This document shows, in pieces, positions 9,560-18,130 of a stretch of 64,000 bases of DNA. Every line of letters begins with the position of its first letter. Position 1 is the first letter of the stretch. The notes under the pieces are model-generated. The model saw nothing but the letters and a program-made list of their open reading frames with translations, had not been told where the DNA came from and searched no databases. The translations under genes and the position numbers were made by a program. Origin of the DNA: Brucella daejeonensis (GTDB taxonomy: Bacteria > Pseudomonadota > Alphaproteobacteria > Rhizobiales > Rhizobiaceae); the NCBI RefSeq assembly GCF_014199265.1, contig NZ_JACIJG010000006.1:62001-126000 (forward strand), written 5' to 3'.

Positions 9560-10405
9560 ATGAACGCAGACCCCAAACGCGTTCAACGGGACGAGACAAT
9601 AAACACCGCAATCGCGCTGAAGGACGTCCAGATATCCTTCCAGTTGGCGGATGGCGGCCGTTTCGATGCCGTAGCCGAAAGCAATCTCCACGTTGCCGAG
9701 AATGAATTCGTTGCGATTGTCGGCCCCACGGGTTGCGGAAAATCCACATTGCTCAACGCCGTCGCTGGCCTTCTCGTTCCCGCCAGTGGCACTGTCGAAA
9801 TCGGCGGCCAGCGCTTGCAGGGTCTCAACCGCAAGGCGGGCTATCTCTTCCAGCAGGACGCCCTGATGCCCTGGAAGACGGTTCTGGACAATGTCGCCAT
9901 CGGGCTGGAGATTGCCGGCACATCGAAGGCCCAGGCGCGCGATCAGGCGCGCGAATGGCTTGGCCGTGTCGGTCTCGGAAGCTTCGGTGACCGCTATCCG
10001 CATATGCTGTCGGGCGGACAGCGCAAGCGCGTCGGCCTTGCGCAAGTGTTGATCCGCAACCCGAAATACCTGCTGATGGATGAGCCGTTCGGCCCCCTCG
10101 ACGCGCAAACGCGGGTCATCATGGGCGACCTCCTGCTCGATCTGTGGTCGCAGGACAAGAAAGCCGTGATGTTTGTCACACACGATCTCGAGGAAGCCAT
10201 CGCCCTGGCGGATCGCGTGGTGATCATGTCGGCCGGTCCCCGCGCCCGTATCATGGCGGAATATAAAATTCCCCTCGCCCGACCGCGTGAAATTTCAGAA
10301 ATCCGCCTCGACGATCAGTTCCACGAAATTCATCGGGAAATATGGAGCGCACTCAAGGAAGAGGTTCTCAAGGGGTACAAGCAGACGAGCGGGGAAAAAA
10401 AATGA
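9560..10405 (+). CDS. Ssu/Tau-type ABC transporter ATP-binding protein (system 2)
   Basis: A 281-residue ATPase with Walker A GPTGCGKST, signature LSGGQRKR, Walker B LLMDEP and H-loop VTHDLEEA, typical of the nitrate/sulfonate/taurine subfamily. It carries an N-terminal extension of about 15 polar residues. Its stop codon overlaps the next start in an ATGA arrangement. It is a distinct paralogue of the system 1 ATPase. Confidence 0.85.
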   Translation: MNADPKRVQRDETINTAIALKDVQISFQLADGGRFDAVAESNLHVAENEFVAIVGPTGCGKSTLLNAVAGLLVPASGTVEIGGQRLQGLNRKAGYLFQQDALMPWKTVLDNVAIGLEIAGTSKAQARDQAREWLGRVGLGSFGDRYPHMLSGGQRKRVGLAQVLIRNPKYLLMDEPFGPLDAQTRVIMGDLLLDLWSQDKKAVMFVTHDLEEAIALADRVVIMSAGPRARIMAEYKIPLARPREISEIRLDDQFHEIHREIWSALKEEVLKGYKQTSGEKK

Positions 10406-11193
10406 AAAAGCCTATGCTGTTTCTGGCACAGCTCGGCGTGGCTGTCGTCGTCGTTCTGGTCTGGCACCTTTTCACCGCCACGCATCTGTTGGGCAACCCG
10501 GCCAAGGCAAAGTTCTTCTTCGCCACACCGGCCGATGTCACGTTGCGCATCTACAAGTGGTTTGCCGAAGGGTCGATCTGGTATCACCTTGGCATTACAT
10601 TGCTTGAGGCGATGCTCGCCTTCGCCATCGGCGCTATCGGCGGTGTCCTGATCGGGTTCTGGTTCGCCCGCAAGCCCCTGCTTGCCGCAATCTTCGATCC
10701 TTATGTCAAAGCGGCCAACTCGCTGCCCCGCGTCGTGCTTGCGCCCATCTTCGCGCTTTGGCTGGGCCTCGGCATCTGGTCGAAGGTCGCGCTGGGCGTT
10801 TCACTGGTCTTCTTCATCGTCTTCTTCAACGTTTATCAGGGCGTGAAGGAAGTGAACCAGACGGTGCTGGCAAATGCCCGGATGCTCGGCATGAACGAAC
10901 GCCAGCTCCTGCGCAACGTCTACCTGCCTTCCGCTCTCTCGTGGATGTTCTCCAGCCTGCACACCGCTGTCGGCTTCGCCGTGGTGGGCGCGGTGGTCGG
11001 CGAATATCTGGGATCATCGGCGGGGCTGGGATATCTGATCCACCAGGCGGAGGGCGTTTTCGACGTCACCGGCGTCTTTGCCGGGATGCTTGTCCTGACC
11101 GTATTCGTGCTGATTATCGACTGGTGTGTGTCCATCGTCGAGGAACGTCTGCTTATCTGGCGTCCGAAAGCCGCCGGGCAAAACGGCGCATAA
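10402..11193 (+). CDS. Ssu/Tau-type ABC transporter permease (system 2)
   Basis: A 263-residue permease with a first hydrophobic segment at about residues 7-27 and five more after residue 60. The ATG at 10402 overlaps the ATPase stop by 4 bases (ATGA). A longer in-frame reading starting at 10342 would overlap the ATPase by 64 bases and is less likely. Confidence 0.82.
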   Translation: MKKPMLFLAQLGVAVVVVLVWHLFTATHLLGNPAKAKFFFATPADVTLRIYKWFAEGSIWYHLGITLLEAMLAFAIGAIGGVLIGFWFARKPLLAAIFDPYVKAANSLPRVVLAPIFALWLGLGIWSKVALGVSLVFFIVFFNVYQGVKEVNQTVLANARMLGMNERQLLRNVYLPSALSWMFSSLHTAVGFAVVGAVVGEYLGSSAGLGYLIHQAEGVFDVTGVFAGMLVLTVFVLIIDWCVSIVEERLLIWRPKAAGQNGA

Positions 11194-11221
11194 CATTATA
11201 AAAATCCAAGGAGGAAAGACC

Positions 11222-12262
11222 ATGAGGACAACCCGTAGAGACATATTGCTGGGCGCCGCCGCCCTTGGGCTTGCAGGCGTTGCCTCGCGCCTGCCCGCCT
11301 ATGCGCAGGACGCGTCCGCCACACCGGAAAAGCCGGAGCTCATGTTCGGTGTCGGCGGCAAGCCGCTTTTCTATTATCTGCCCCTCACCATTGCCGAACG
11401 CAAAGGTTTCTTCGAGGAAGAAGGCATCAAGGCCACCATCAACGATTTCGGTGGTGGGGCGAAGTCCCTTCAGGCCCTGATCGGCGGTTCCGTCGATGTG
11501 GTAACCGGCGCCTACGAACACACGATCCGTATGCAGAACAAGGGCCAGGACATCAAGGCCATCTGCGAGCTCGGCCGTTTTCCCGGCATCTGCATCGGCG
11601 TGCGCAAGAGCCTTGCCGGGGAAATCAAGACCGTCGCGGACCTCAAGGGGCGGAATGTCGGCGTTACAGCCCCCGGCTCATCGACGTCGCTGCTCCTGCA
11701 ATATGCGCTCATCAAGAGTGGCCAGCCGGAAGATGCCGCATCGATCATCGGTGTTGGCGGCGGAGCGAGCGCGGTTGCGGCCATCAAGAAAGGCGAGATT
11801 GACGCCCTCGTCCATCTCGATCCCGTCATCACGCGTCTGGAAGTGGACGGTGACATCACACTGCTTCTGGATACGCGCACCGAAGAAGGCGCGCGCCAGC
11901 TTTTTGGAGGCACGAACCCTGCGGCGACCGTCTACCTGCAGCAGGGCTTCATCGATGCCAACCCGGTGACGACGCAGCGTGTCGTGAACGCCTTCCTGAA
12001 ATCGCTGAACTGGATTCACACGGCGTCCGCCGATGACGTCGCGGATACCGTCCCGGAAGAATATCTGCTGGGCGACCGTGAACTTTACAAGACCGGCTTC
12101 GAGAAATCCCGTGCGATGTATTCGGATAAGGGACTGATCGCCGAAGACGGCTTCAAGAGCATGCTCGAAATGCTCAAAAGGCTCGACCCGGAACTTGCAA
12201 GCGCCGACATCACGTTCGCGCAGACGTTCGATCCGCGCTTCGTCAAAGCCGCGAAGATCTGA
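11222..12262 (+). CDS. Ssu/Tau/NMT1-type ABC substrate-binding protein (system 2)
   Basis: A 346-residue protein with a twin-arginine-like signal (TRRDILLGAAALGLAG). The mature part is of the periplasmic NMT1/SsuA type. The ATG at 11222 follows an AAGGAGGAAAG ribosome-binding site. Here the binding protein is the last gene of its operon, whereas in system 1 it is the first, so the two sets are mirror images. The ligand is unknown. Confidence 0.8.
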   Translation: MRTTRRDILLGAAALGLAGVASRLPAYAQDASATPEKPELMFGVGGKPLFYYLPLTIAERKGFFEEEGIKATINDFGGGAKSLQALIGGSVDVVTGAYEHTIRMQNKGQDIKAICELGRFPGICIGVRKSLAGEIKTVADLKGRNVGVTAPGSSTSLLLQYALIKSGQPEDAASIIGVGGGASAVAAIKKGEIDALVHLDPVITRLEVDGDITLLLDTRTEEGARQLFGGTNPAATVYLQQGFIDANPVTTQRVVNAFLKSLNWIHTASADDVADTVPEEYLLGDRELYKTGFEKSRAMYSDKGLIAEDGFKSMLEMLKRLDPELASADITFAQTFDPRFVKAAKI

Positions 12263-12268
12263 AAACTC

Positions 12269-12305
12269 GCACCGGGTGGGGCTTGTTGCCAGCCCTGCCC
12301 GGTGC
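12269..12305. terminator. Stem-loop after the second Ssu/Tau-type operon
   Basis: GCACCGGG (12269-12276) pairs with CCCGGTGC (12298-12305), with further pairing inside. No strong T-run follows, so it may terminate weakly or mark the 3' end of the message. Confidence 0.4.
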
Positions 12306-12366
12306 AAGTGCTTTCCGTGTCGCACGAGATGCCGAAAGCCATCACATGACCGATTGGATAGCCGGG

Positions 12367-13509
12367 CTATAATTCCTCCACCCGGTTTCGCCCGTGACGT
12401 TTTGCGCGATAGAGAGCCTCGTCCGCCCGATCCAGCAATTGCTGCAGCGATGCCGGATGGGACCGCGCATGCACGCCGACACTGACAGTCACCGACAGGT
12501 TCCGCTGGCCTGTATCGAATTTCTGCTGTTCGATGGCGCTACGGATTCTCTCCGCAAACATTGCAGAGCGCTGGCCGTCCTTGTCGGGAAGCAGGATCGC
12601 GAACTCTTCCCCGCCGAGGCGGCAGGAAACCCCGTCAACGGATGAGGTCATTTCGGCTATGAGCCGTGCAACGCCGCCGATCACGAGATCGCCCGCGTGG
12701 TGGCCATAACGGTCGTTGATGCGTTTGAAATGATCGATGTCTAACAGCAATATTCCGATTGGGCCGGACGGCCGCAACCTGAATATTCTAGCCGCCGCAT
12801 CGCCAAAGCCTCTTCTGTTCAGCAGTCCGCTCAGATGATCTGTCGCTTTCTCCTTTTCCAATGAGGAGAGCTTGTCCGTAACGACGACGGCCAGAATCGA
12901 CAACGCAAGCGTCACGCCGAATACGGCCAGCGAAAATTGAAGCGTGAACCAGAATGCCGAAAACCCGAGCCCGGTCGCGCTGTCCTGGATTCGCTGGGTG
13001 GTAAAGGCGGTCCGAATGAAAAACTGGACGGTGAACGCGAAGAAACTCAGGAAAAGTATCTTTTCCGCAGTTCTACCCCGGCGCAAATGCCGCAACCTGA
13101 AAACCGTCGTCGCGAACAATATCCCTATTCCGAAATTGAGGATGTATATCCTTGCGACCAGATTCCGTTCGACATAGAAAAAATACGCCACACCGCAACA
13201 TATCGCGGTCAGGCACACAATATAATACCAGACGGGAAAGTGCCTATGACTGCGTGAGAGCAACGCTTCGCAGGTCAGTATCACGCTCGACATATAGATT
13301 GCTGCCGATATGACGGCGTTCGCCCCGGCTCCTGCCGGTATCGCCAGCATCTGGGATAAGGACGCAAGGCAGAAGAGCAGAATTGCCGCCGACAGGGCCA
13401 GAAGATATCGTCTTTCCCGGTCCGCAAACCAGAACAGCAGGAAGCAAACTGCGAACACAAACAGGATCGCAGGCCCCATCAACGACAGTGGATTGGATGG
13501 CAGCCGCAT
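12367..13509 (-). CDS. Membrane-bound diguanylate cyclase (GGDEF)
   Basis: A 380-residue protein. Residues about 8-215 contain roughly seven hydrophobic segments of an unassigned membrane sensor domain. Residues about 220-380 form a GGDEF domain with the active-site loop RLGGEEFAILLPD, expected to make cyclic di-GMP from GTP. The residues where an RxxD product-inhibition site should sit, just upstream of GGEEF, do not match, so feedback inhibition may be absent. It is convergent with the second importer operon and divergent from the TerC-family gene. Confidence 0.88.
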   Translation of the reverse strand: MRLPSNPLSLMGPAILFVFAVCFLLFWFADRERRYLLALSAAILLFCLASLSQMLAIPAGAGANAVISAAIYMSSVILTCEALLSRSHRHFPVWYYIVCLTAICCGVAYFFYVERNLVARIYILNFGIGILFATTVFRLRHLRRGRTAEKILFLSFFAFTVQFFIRTAFTTQRIQDSATGLGFSAFWFTLQFSLAVFGVTLALSILAVVVTDKLSSLEKEKATDHLSGLLNRRGFGDAAARIFRLRPSGPIGILLLDIDHFKRINDRYGHHAGDLVIGGVARLIAEMTSSVDGVSCRLGGEEFAILLPDKDGQRSAMFAERIRSAIEQQKFDTGQRNLSVTVSVGVHARSHPASLQQLLDRADEALYRAKRHGRNRVEEL

Positions 13510-13759
13510 TCGCTCTCATGGTACCGAATTTGTCGCACAGCTAATATCAGTCGTTTTTCAGCGGTGCAACATATAGGCGTTCTTGCGGCTCTCCGCAGTT
13601 TTGGCTTCGGATAGCCCGCTAAAAAAATCCGGGTTCCACCCTTGAACTCGGCAACACCATACACACTTGAAGAAATGCAGCGCCGGGCCCCTCTGGTCAT
13701 GGTTTCCGCTATGACGATGTCGGAGCTGCTCCACTTGTTCAATTGGAGATGGTCCGGCG

Positions 13760-14779
13760 ATGGATTCGCTTATTGTAGCCCTTTCGGGCGATTTTCTTGG
13801 CACACCTGTCTATTTATGGGCGGCCTTTGTCGCTGTCGTCGTGGGGCTGCTCGTCTTCGACCTCGGCGTCCTCCATCGAGACGAGCGTGAGATCGAAGCC
13901 AGGGAAAGCCTTTTGCTCTACGGCTTTTACGTGCTGATCGCACTCGCCTTCGGCGGCTGGGTCTGGTGGGAGCGCGGCTCCCAGGCCGGTCTCGAATTCT
14001 ATACGGGTTATCTGATCGAACAGAGCCTCGCGATGGACAATATGTTCGTCATCGCGACGATTTTCGGCTTCCTCGGCATCCCCCGGCTTTATCAGCACCG
14101 CGTCCTGTTCTGGGGCATCCTGGGCGTCATCGCCTTTCGCGCCATCCTCATCGGCCTCGGTGCGGCGCTGGTGCACGAGTTCAACTGGATATTGTTCTTC
14201 TTCGGCACATTCCTCGTTTTCACCGGCTTCAAGATGTTCGGTCATCAGGAAGAAATGCCGGATATCGAGCAGAATGCCATCTACCGGTTTCTGCAACGCC
14301 GGTTCAACATCACCAGCAAATTGCATGGCCGCGTTTTCACGATCAGGAAACCGGATCCAAAAACCGGCGGGACGGTCACATGGCTAACACCGCTCGCCGT
14401 TGCGCTGATCATGGTCGAAACCGTCGACCTCATCTTCGCCGTGGATTCCGTCCCCGCTGTCTTCGCGGTCACGCAGGACACCTTCATCGTCTACACATCG
14501 AACATCTTCGCGGTCCTCGGCCTGCGCGCCCTTTACTTCGCGCTTGCCGCCGCGATGAACCGCTTCCGCTATCTCCAGATATCGCTTTCGATCATTCTGG
14601 TGCTCATCGGCATCAAGATTTTCCTCGTGCCGCTCGGTGTGCACATCAATACATCGCTATCGCTCGTCGTAACGCTGGGCATCCTCGCAACCGGCATTGT
14701 CTATTCACTTTACAAGACGCGCAACGAACCCGACATGAGCGCAGAGAAACTCATGAAGCATCAGCACGCGGAGCGCTGA
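13760..14779 (+). CDS. TerC/Alx-family integral membrane protein
   Basis: A 339-residue multispanning protein with about nine hydrophobic segments. The family's acidic membrane motifs are visible in LAMDNMFV and in TVDLIFAVDSVPAVFA. TerC/Alx proteins are linked to tellurite resistance, alkaline response and manganese export; which applies here is not clear from sequence. A GGAG at 13745 precedes the ATG. Its 3' end overlaps the convergent dehydrogenase gene by 29 bases. Confidence 0.85.
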   Translation: MDSLIVALSGDFLGTPVYLWAAFVAVVVGLLVFDLGVLHRDEREIEARESLLLYGFYVLIALAFGGWVWWERGSQAGLEFYTGYLIEQSLAMDNMFVIATIFGFLGIPRLYQHRVLFWGILGVIAFRAILIGLGAALVHEFNWILFFFGTFLVFTGFKMFGHQEEMPDIEQNAIYRFLQRRFNITSKLHGRVFTIRKPDPKTGGTVTWLTPLAVALIMVETVDLIFAVDSVPAVFAVTQDTFIVYTSNIFAVLGLRALYFALAAAMNRFRYLQISLSIILVLIGIKIFLVPLGVHINTSLSLVVTLGILATGIVYSLYKTRNEPDMSAEKLMKHQHAER

Positions 14780-15839
14780 TACCGCCAGACGCCGGGCCGG
14801 ACAGGAAACCGAGGAAATCCGCAGTATCGCGATCGATCGGAACGCCTTCGCGTTGACGGCGTTCCTTCTCGGCCCATTCACGGTCGCCCGGAGCCATGAT
14901 CTTTCCACCGCCTTCGCGGGAGGGCATGTCACGCAAGGTGGAAAGATAGGCCTTGATGCCGGAGGCGAAGATTTCGGATCCGGCAAATTTCGCCGGATTA
15001 ATGACCAATACGAAATGGCCCATATTGCGCGGCGTCGATATATCGTCACCGCCATACATCGGAATGAAATCCGTATCGAGCGTCGAACCGGTCAACACAG
15101 CCGAAAGCAGGGTGGCGAGGCCCGCAAGGGCAGCGCCCTTGAAACCGAAATCCATGCCGCCGAGCGGAAGCAGCATTTCCGCCTTGCCGGGATCGGTGGT
15201 CGGATGACCGCCCTTGTCGGCGGCGACGCCATCCGGCAGCGCCTTATCGAGCGAACGGTACAGCATGACGCGGTTCATCGGGATCGATGAGGTCGCCATG
15301 TCCAGAAGCCACGGATTGCCGTCCGGCACGGGCGCGCCGACGGCAAAGGGGTTGGTGCCGTGAAAGCGGGTGGAACCGTCGAAGAGGGAAACGATGGAGT
15401 CCGTATTCGTGGTGACCAGCGTGATGAACCCGCGCCCTGCGCCTTCCAGCGCATATGCTCCGGCCGCGCCAAGATGCGAGGAATGGGTGATGCCGACGCC
15501 CGCGACTCCGGCCTCGGCAGCCAGTTCGCACCCGACTTCCACCGCGCGATAGGCCGCATAATGACCAAGCCCGTCGCCGCCGTGAACGGTAGCGCTTGCT
15601 GTCCCTTTCCGCTCCACGACGAGCTTCGGGTTTCCGGCGAGACGCCCGCCGTCAAGCATCCGGCAATAATGCTCGGTGAGGCGCGCGCCGTGGCTATCTA
15701 TGCCGACGAACGAAGCGTGCATCATGGCCCGGGTGGCCGCTTGCGCCGATGCTTCGCTGGCGCCCGCATCCTGAAGCCTGCGCAGAACGCGCTTCTCCAG
15801 CTCGGAACCATCGACCATTATCGAACCGTCGTCGTGCAT
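14751..15839 (-). CDS. Malate/L-lactate dehydrogenase family oxidoreductase (Ldh_2)
   Basis: A 362-residue NAD(P)-dependent oxidoreductase of the malate/lactate/ureidoglycolate dehydrogenase family, which lacks the classical Rossmann fold. The family motif with the catalytic histidine is visible in GIDSHGA near residue 50, and the GTNPFA segment follows. The ATG at 15839 was preferred because an AGGAGGAG lies just upstream; an ATG at 15854 would place that site inside the gene. Substrate unknown: 2-hydroxy acids or cyclic imino acids are possible. Confidence 0.82.
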   Translation of the reverse strand: MHDDGSIMVDGSELEKRVLRRLQDAGASEASAQAATRAMMHASFVGIDSHGARLTEHYCRMLDGGRLAGNPKLVVERKGTASATVHGGDGLGHYAAYRAVEVGCELAAEAGVAGVGITHSSHLGAAGAYALEGAGRGFITLVTTNTDSIVSLFDGSTRFHGTNPFAVGAPVPDGNPWLLDMATSSIPMNRVMLYRSLDKALPDGVAADKGGHPTTDPGKAEMLLPLGGMDFGFKGAALAGLATLLSAVLTGSTLDTDFIPMYGGDDISTPRNMGHFVLVINPAKFAGSEIFASGIKAYLSTLRDMPSREGGGKIMAPGDREWAEKERRQREGVPIDRDTADFLGFLSGPASGGISAPRADAS

Positions 15840-16039
15840 CTCTCCTCCTGGCATCGCCTGGGCCTACCCGTTTGTTTTCAAGCGTTTCTTGTCGGGGAAG
15901 CGATCATATCTTTCGTTCGCATATCAAGAGTTCGGGCAACGGTAAACATGAACTGACACAGGACCTGTGGACGCCGCTTGCTTGCGGAGCACCAGATGCT
16001 CCCCTACAGGATCGGTTCAGCCTGCCCAAAAACCGAAAC

Positions 16040-16319
16040 TAGGGTCAGGACCTACTAATTTGGTGGAAATGGTGTGAGGCCATCCGTCTGGATACGAGGA
16101 GAAAAGGCGAAGGAAATGTGGTTCATTTTCGAGACTTTACGACAAAGTAGCCGGGCGGATGGACCACATCCTTCGGACACCGAAAGGCCAAGGCCGGAAA
16201 TTGGCGATCTGCTGCGTCAAGCCGCTCAGCCGGGGGAACCACCCCGTTTTTCACGTCTTTCCTTGCAGTTCTTGTCATTTCAGGTGCCATTTTCATCAAA
16301 TTAATAGGTCCTGACCCTA
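16040..16319. mobile_element. 280-bp MITE-like element 1
   Basis: The two ends form 33-bp inverted repeats (16040-16072 and 16287-16319) that match at about 30 positions, starting TAGGGTCAGGACCTA. TA occurs at both outer edges, as expected for a TA target duplication of IS630/Tc1-mariner type. The interior has no credible gene. It lies in the intergenic stretch between the dehydrogenase and the EamA gene. A second element with the same TAGGGTC outer ends is at 32944-33214. Confidence 0.7.
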
Positions 16320-16325
16320 CAGCAC

Positions 16326-16382
16326 GTCTCCCGAAAGGGGGAACCGGTTTCGGGAGACATGCGTCAAGACAAAAACTTAAAG
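16326..16382. repeat. Diverged RIME-like palindromic repeat
   Basis: An 11-bp perfect stem, GTCTCCCGAAA (16326-16336) with 16348-16358, followed by ATGCGTCAAGACAAAAAC. The same layout (CCGAAA...TTTCGG, then ATGCGC and an A-rich tail) occurs at 20676-20776 and 49738-49797. It directly abuts MITE-like element 1. Confidence 0.5.
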
Positions 16383-16431
16383 TGTGCCGAATTTCATGAT
16401 TTATCGGTGGCAGCATACCACGTCTGTCGAT

Positions 16432-17325
16432 ATGAGTGCAGGCATGACACGCAAAGGCCAAGGCTACCTCTTCACACTTCTCGCGGTTACCATTTTTGCG
16501 ACGCAGGATGGCATCTCGAAATATCTTGGCACCCATTATTCGCCGATCCTCATAACGATGATCCGCTATTGGGTCTTCGCCGCTTTCGTTCTGCTGCTTG
16601 CGGCCCGCTCCGGCGGAATTGCAAAAGCCGCGACCACGAAACGCCCTGTCCTGCAGGTTTTTCGCGGCATTCTGCTCGCCGCCGAAGTCGTCGTCTTCAT
16701 ATTCGCACTCAGTCGCGCGGGCATGGCGACCGCGCAATCGATCTTCCAGGGCGCGCCCCTGTTGATAACGATGCTTTCCGTGCCGTTTCTCGGCGAGAAA
16801 GTCGGCTGGAGGCGCGGAACCGCCATTATCGTGGGACTGATCGGTGTTCTGCTGATTATCAATCCCGTGAACGCAAAATTCGATGCGAGCCTGCTTTTGC
16901 CGGTCGCGGCGATGACCATGTTCGCGTTTTATGCAGTTGCAACCCGCGCGGTCAGCAAAAGCGACGATGCCATGACCAGCTTCTTCTATACCGGCGTGGC
17001 CGGGGCCGTCGCCCTGACATTCGTCGGCAGTTTCCACCTGATGCCGATTGCCCGCGGCGACTGGTTCTGGATGGCGGCGCTGTGCGCCTGCGGCATTGCG
17101 AGCCATTACTTTCTCATTCGCGCCTACGACATTCTGGAAGCCGGGGAGGTTCAGCCGCTCACCTATCTACAGCTTGTCATCGGCGCCTGCATCGCCGTCA
17201 CGGTCTTTCACGAAAAACTGACCTGGAACATCATCGCCGGCGCCATGGTCGTCGTCGCGGCGGGACTGTTTTCCGTCTTCCGCGAGCGGCAGTTGGGCAG
17301 GAGCAAGCCGCCTGCCATCGGCTAG
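16432..17325 (+). CDS. EamA/DMT-family exporter
   Basis: About 297 residues with ten hydrophobic segments arranged as two five-helix repeats, the pattern of drug/metabolite transporters (RhaT/EamA). The start is uncertain: ATG codons at 16396, 16432 and 16444 and a GTG at 16384 are in frame and none has a strong ribosome-binding site; 16432 is a compromise. A metabolite efflux role is likely, with unknown substrate. Confidence 0.75.
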   Translation: MSAGMTRKGQGYLFTLLAVTIFATQDGISKYLGTHYSPILITMIRYWVFAAFVLLLAARSGGIAKAATTKRPVLQVFRGILLAAEVVVFIFALSRAGMATAQSIFQGAPLLITMLSVPFLGEKVGWRRGTAIIVGLIGVLLIINPVNAKFDASLLLPVAAMTMFAFYAVATRAVSKSDDAMTSFFYTGVAGAVALTFVGSFHLMPIARGDWFWMAALCACGIASHYFLIRAYDILEAGEVQPLTYLQLVIGACIAVTVFHEKLTWNIIAGAMVVVAAGLFSVFRERQLGRSKPPAIG

Positions 17326-17426
17326 AACACAGCGAACAGGTGAAGCACGGCGGGCATTGGCCTCCGACGCGTCATCTCGCAGGCTGGCCGATCCTTGCGC
17401 ATCCAGCCTTTTCCCTTGCCGTGCCG

Positions 17427-18035
17427 TCACATGCCGATCAGGAGCTTCAATGCGATGGACCACATGGTGACGGCAACGACGCCCTCAAGGATACGCCAGG
17501 ACGATGGGCGGGCAAAGAAAGGGCGGAGCCAGCGCGCTCCGAAGCCCAGCGAAAAGAAGAACAGGAAAGACGCCGTAATCGCGCCCGCCGCAAAAGAAGT
17601 CTGATAGCCGGGAAACTGCGTGGAAATGGTGCCGAGCAGCACGACCGTATCGAGATAGACATGCGGATTGAGCCATGTGAGCGCGAGACAGGTTGCGACC
17701 GTTTTCGTGATACTCACCGACGCACCGTTGGCCGTTGCCAGAGCGGCGGTGGAGGTAAACGCCGAATGGAGACTTTTCGCGCCATACCAGACCAGAAAAG
17801 CAGCCCCGCCATATCGCATGACCGGGTCGAGGGCGGGCATGACGGCGGCTATTTTCTGAAAGCTCGTGACGCCGATCAAAATCAGGACTGCATCCGATAC
17901 GGCACAGACGAGGCTCACCGCAAAGACATGCTCGTCGCGCAAGCCCTGCCGCAGCACGAAAGCATTCTGCGCACCGATGGCAACGATGAGGCTGAGGCCC
18001 ATGGTAAGGCCGGTTACATAGACTGACGGGTTCAT
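17427..18035 (-). CDS. LysE/ArgO-family amino-acid exporter
   Basis: A 202-residue membrane protein with five to six hydrophobic segments. The N-terminal segment has the family pattern GAQNAFVLRQG near residues 21-31. LysE/ArgO proteins export L-lysine or L-arginine. It is divergent from an ArgP/LysG-type regulator, the usual genetic arrangement of this exporter, which supports basic amino-acid efflux. Confidence 0.88.
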   Translation of the reverse strand: MNPSVYVTGLTMGLSLIVAIGAQNAFVLRQGLRDEHVFAVSLVCAVSDAVLILIGVTSFQKIAAVMPALDPVMRYGGAAFLVWYGAKSLHSAFTSTAALATANGASVSITKTVATCLALTWLNPHVYLDTVVLLGTISTQFPGYQTSFAAGAITASFLFFFSLGFGARWLRPFFARPSSWRILEGVVAVTMWSIALKLLIGM

Positions 18036-18130
18036 TACAGGTCACTGTCGGGAGGGATACTGACTGCTTGGATAATGGAAACCAGCGCGTTAGAATAGTT
18101 AATATTGGTAATTCCAGATTAGGAAAACTA

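Noticed and set aside
13570-13757. yybP-ykoY manganese riboswitch upstream of the TerC-family gene
   Set aside because: The expected conserved core was not found in the leader; the gene family alone is not enough.
16040-16319. Remnant transposase gene inside the MITE-like elements
   Set aside because: No frame in either element reads like a transposase fragment on either strand.
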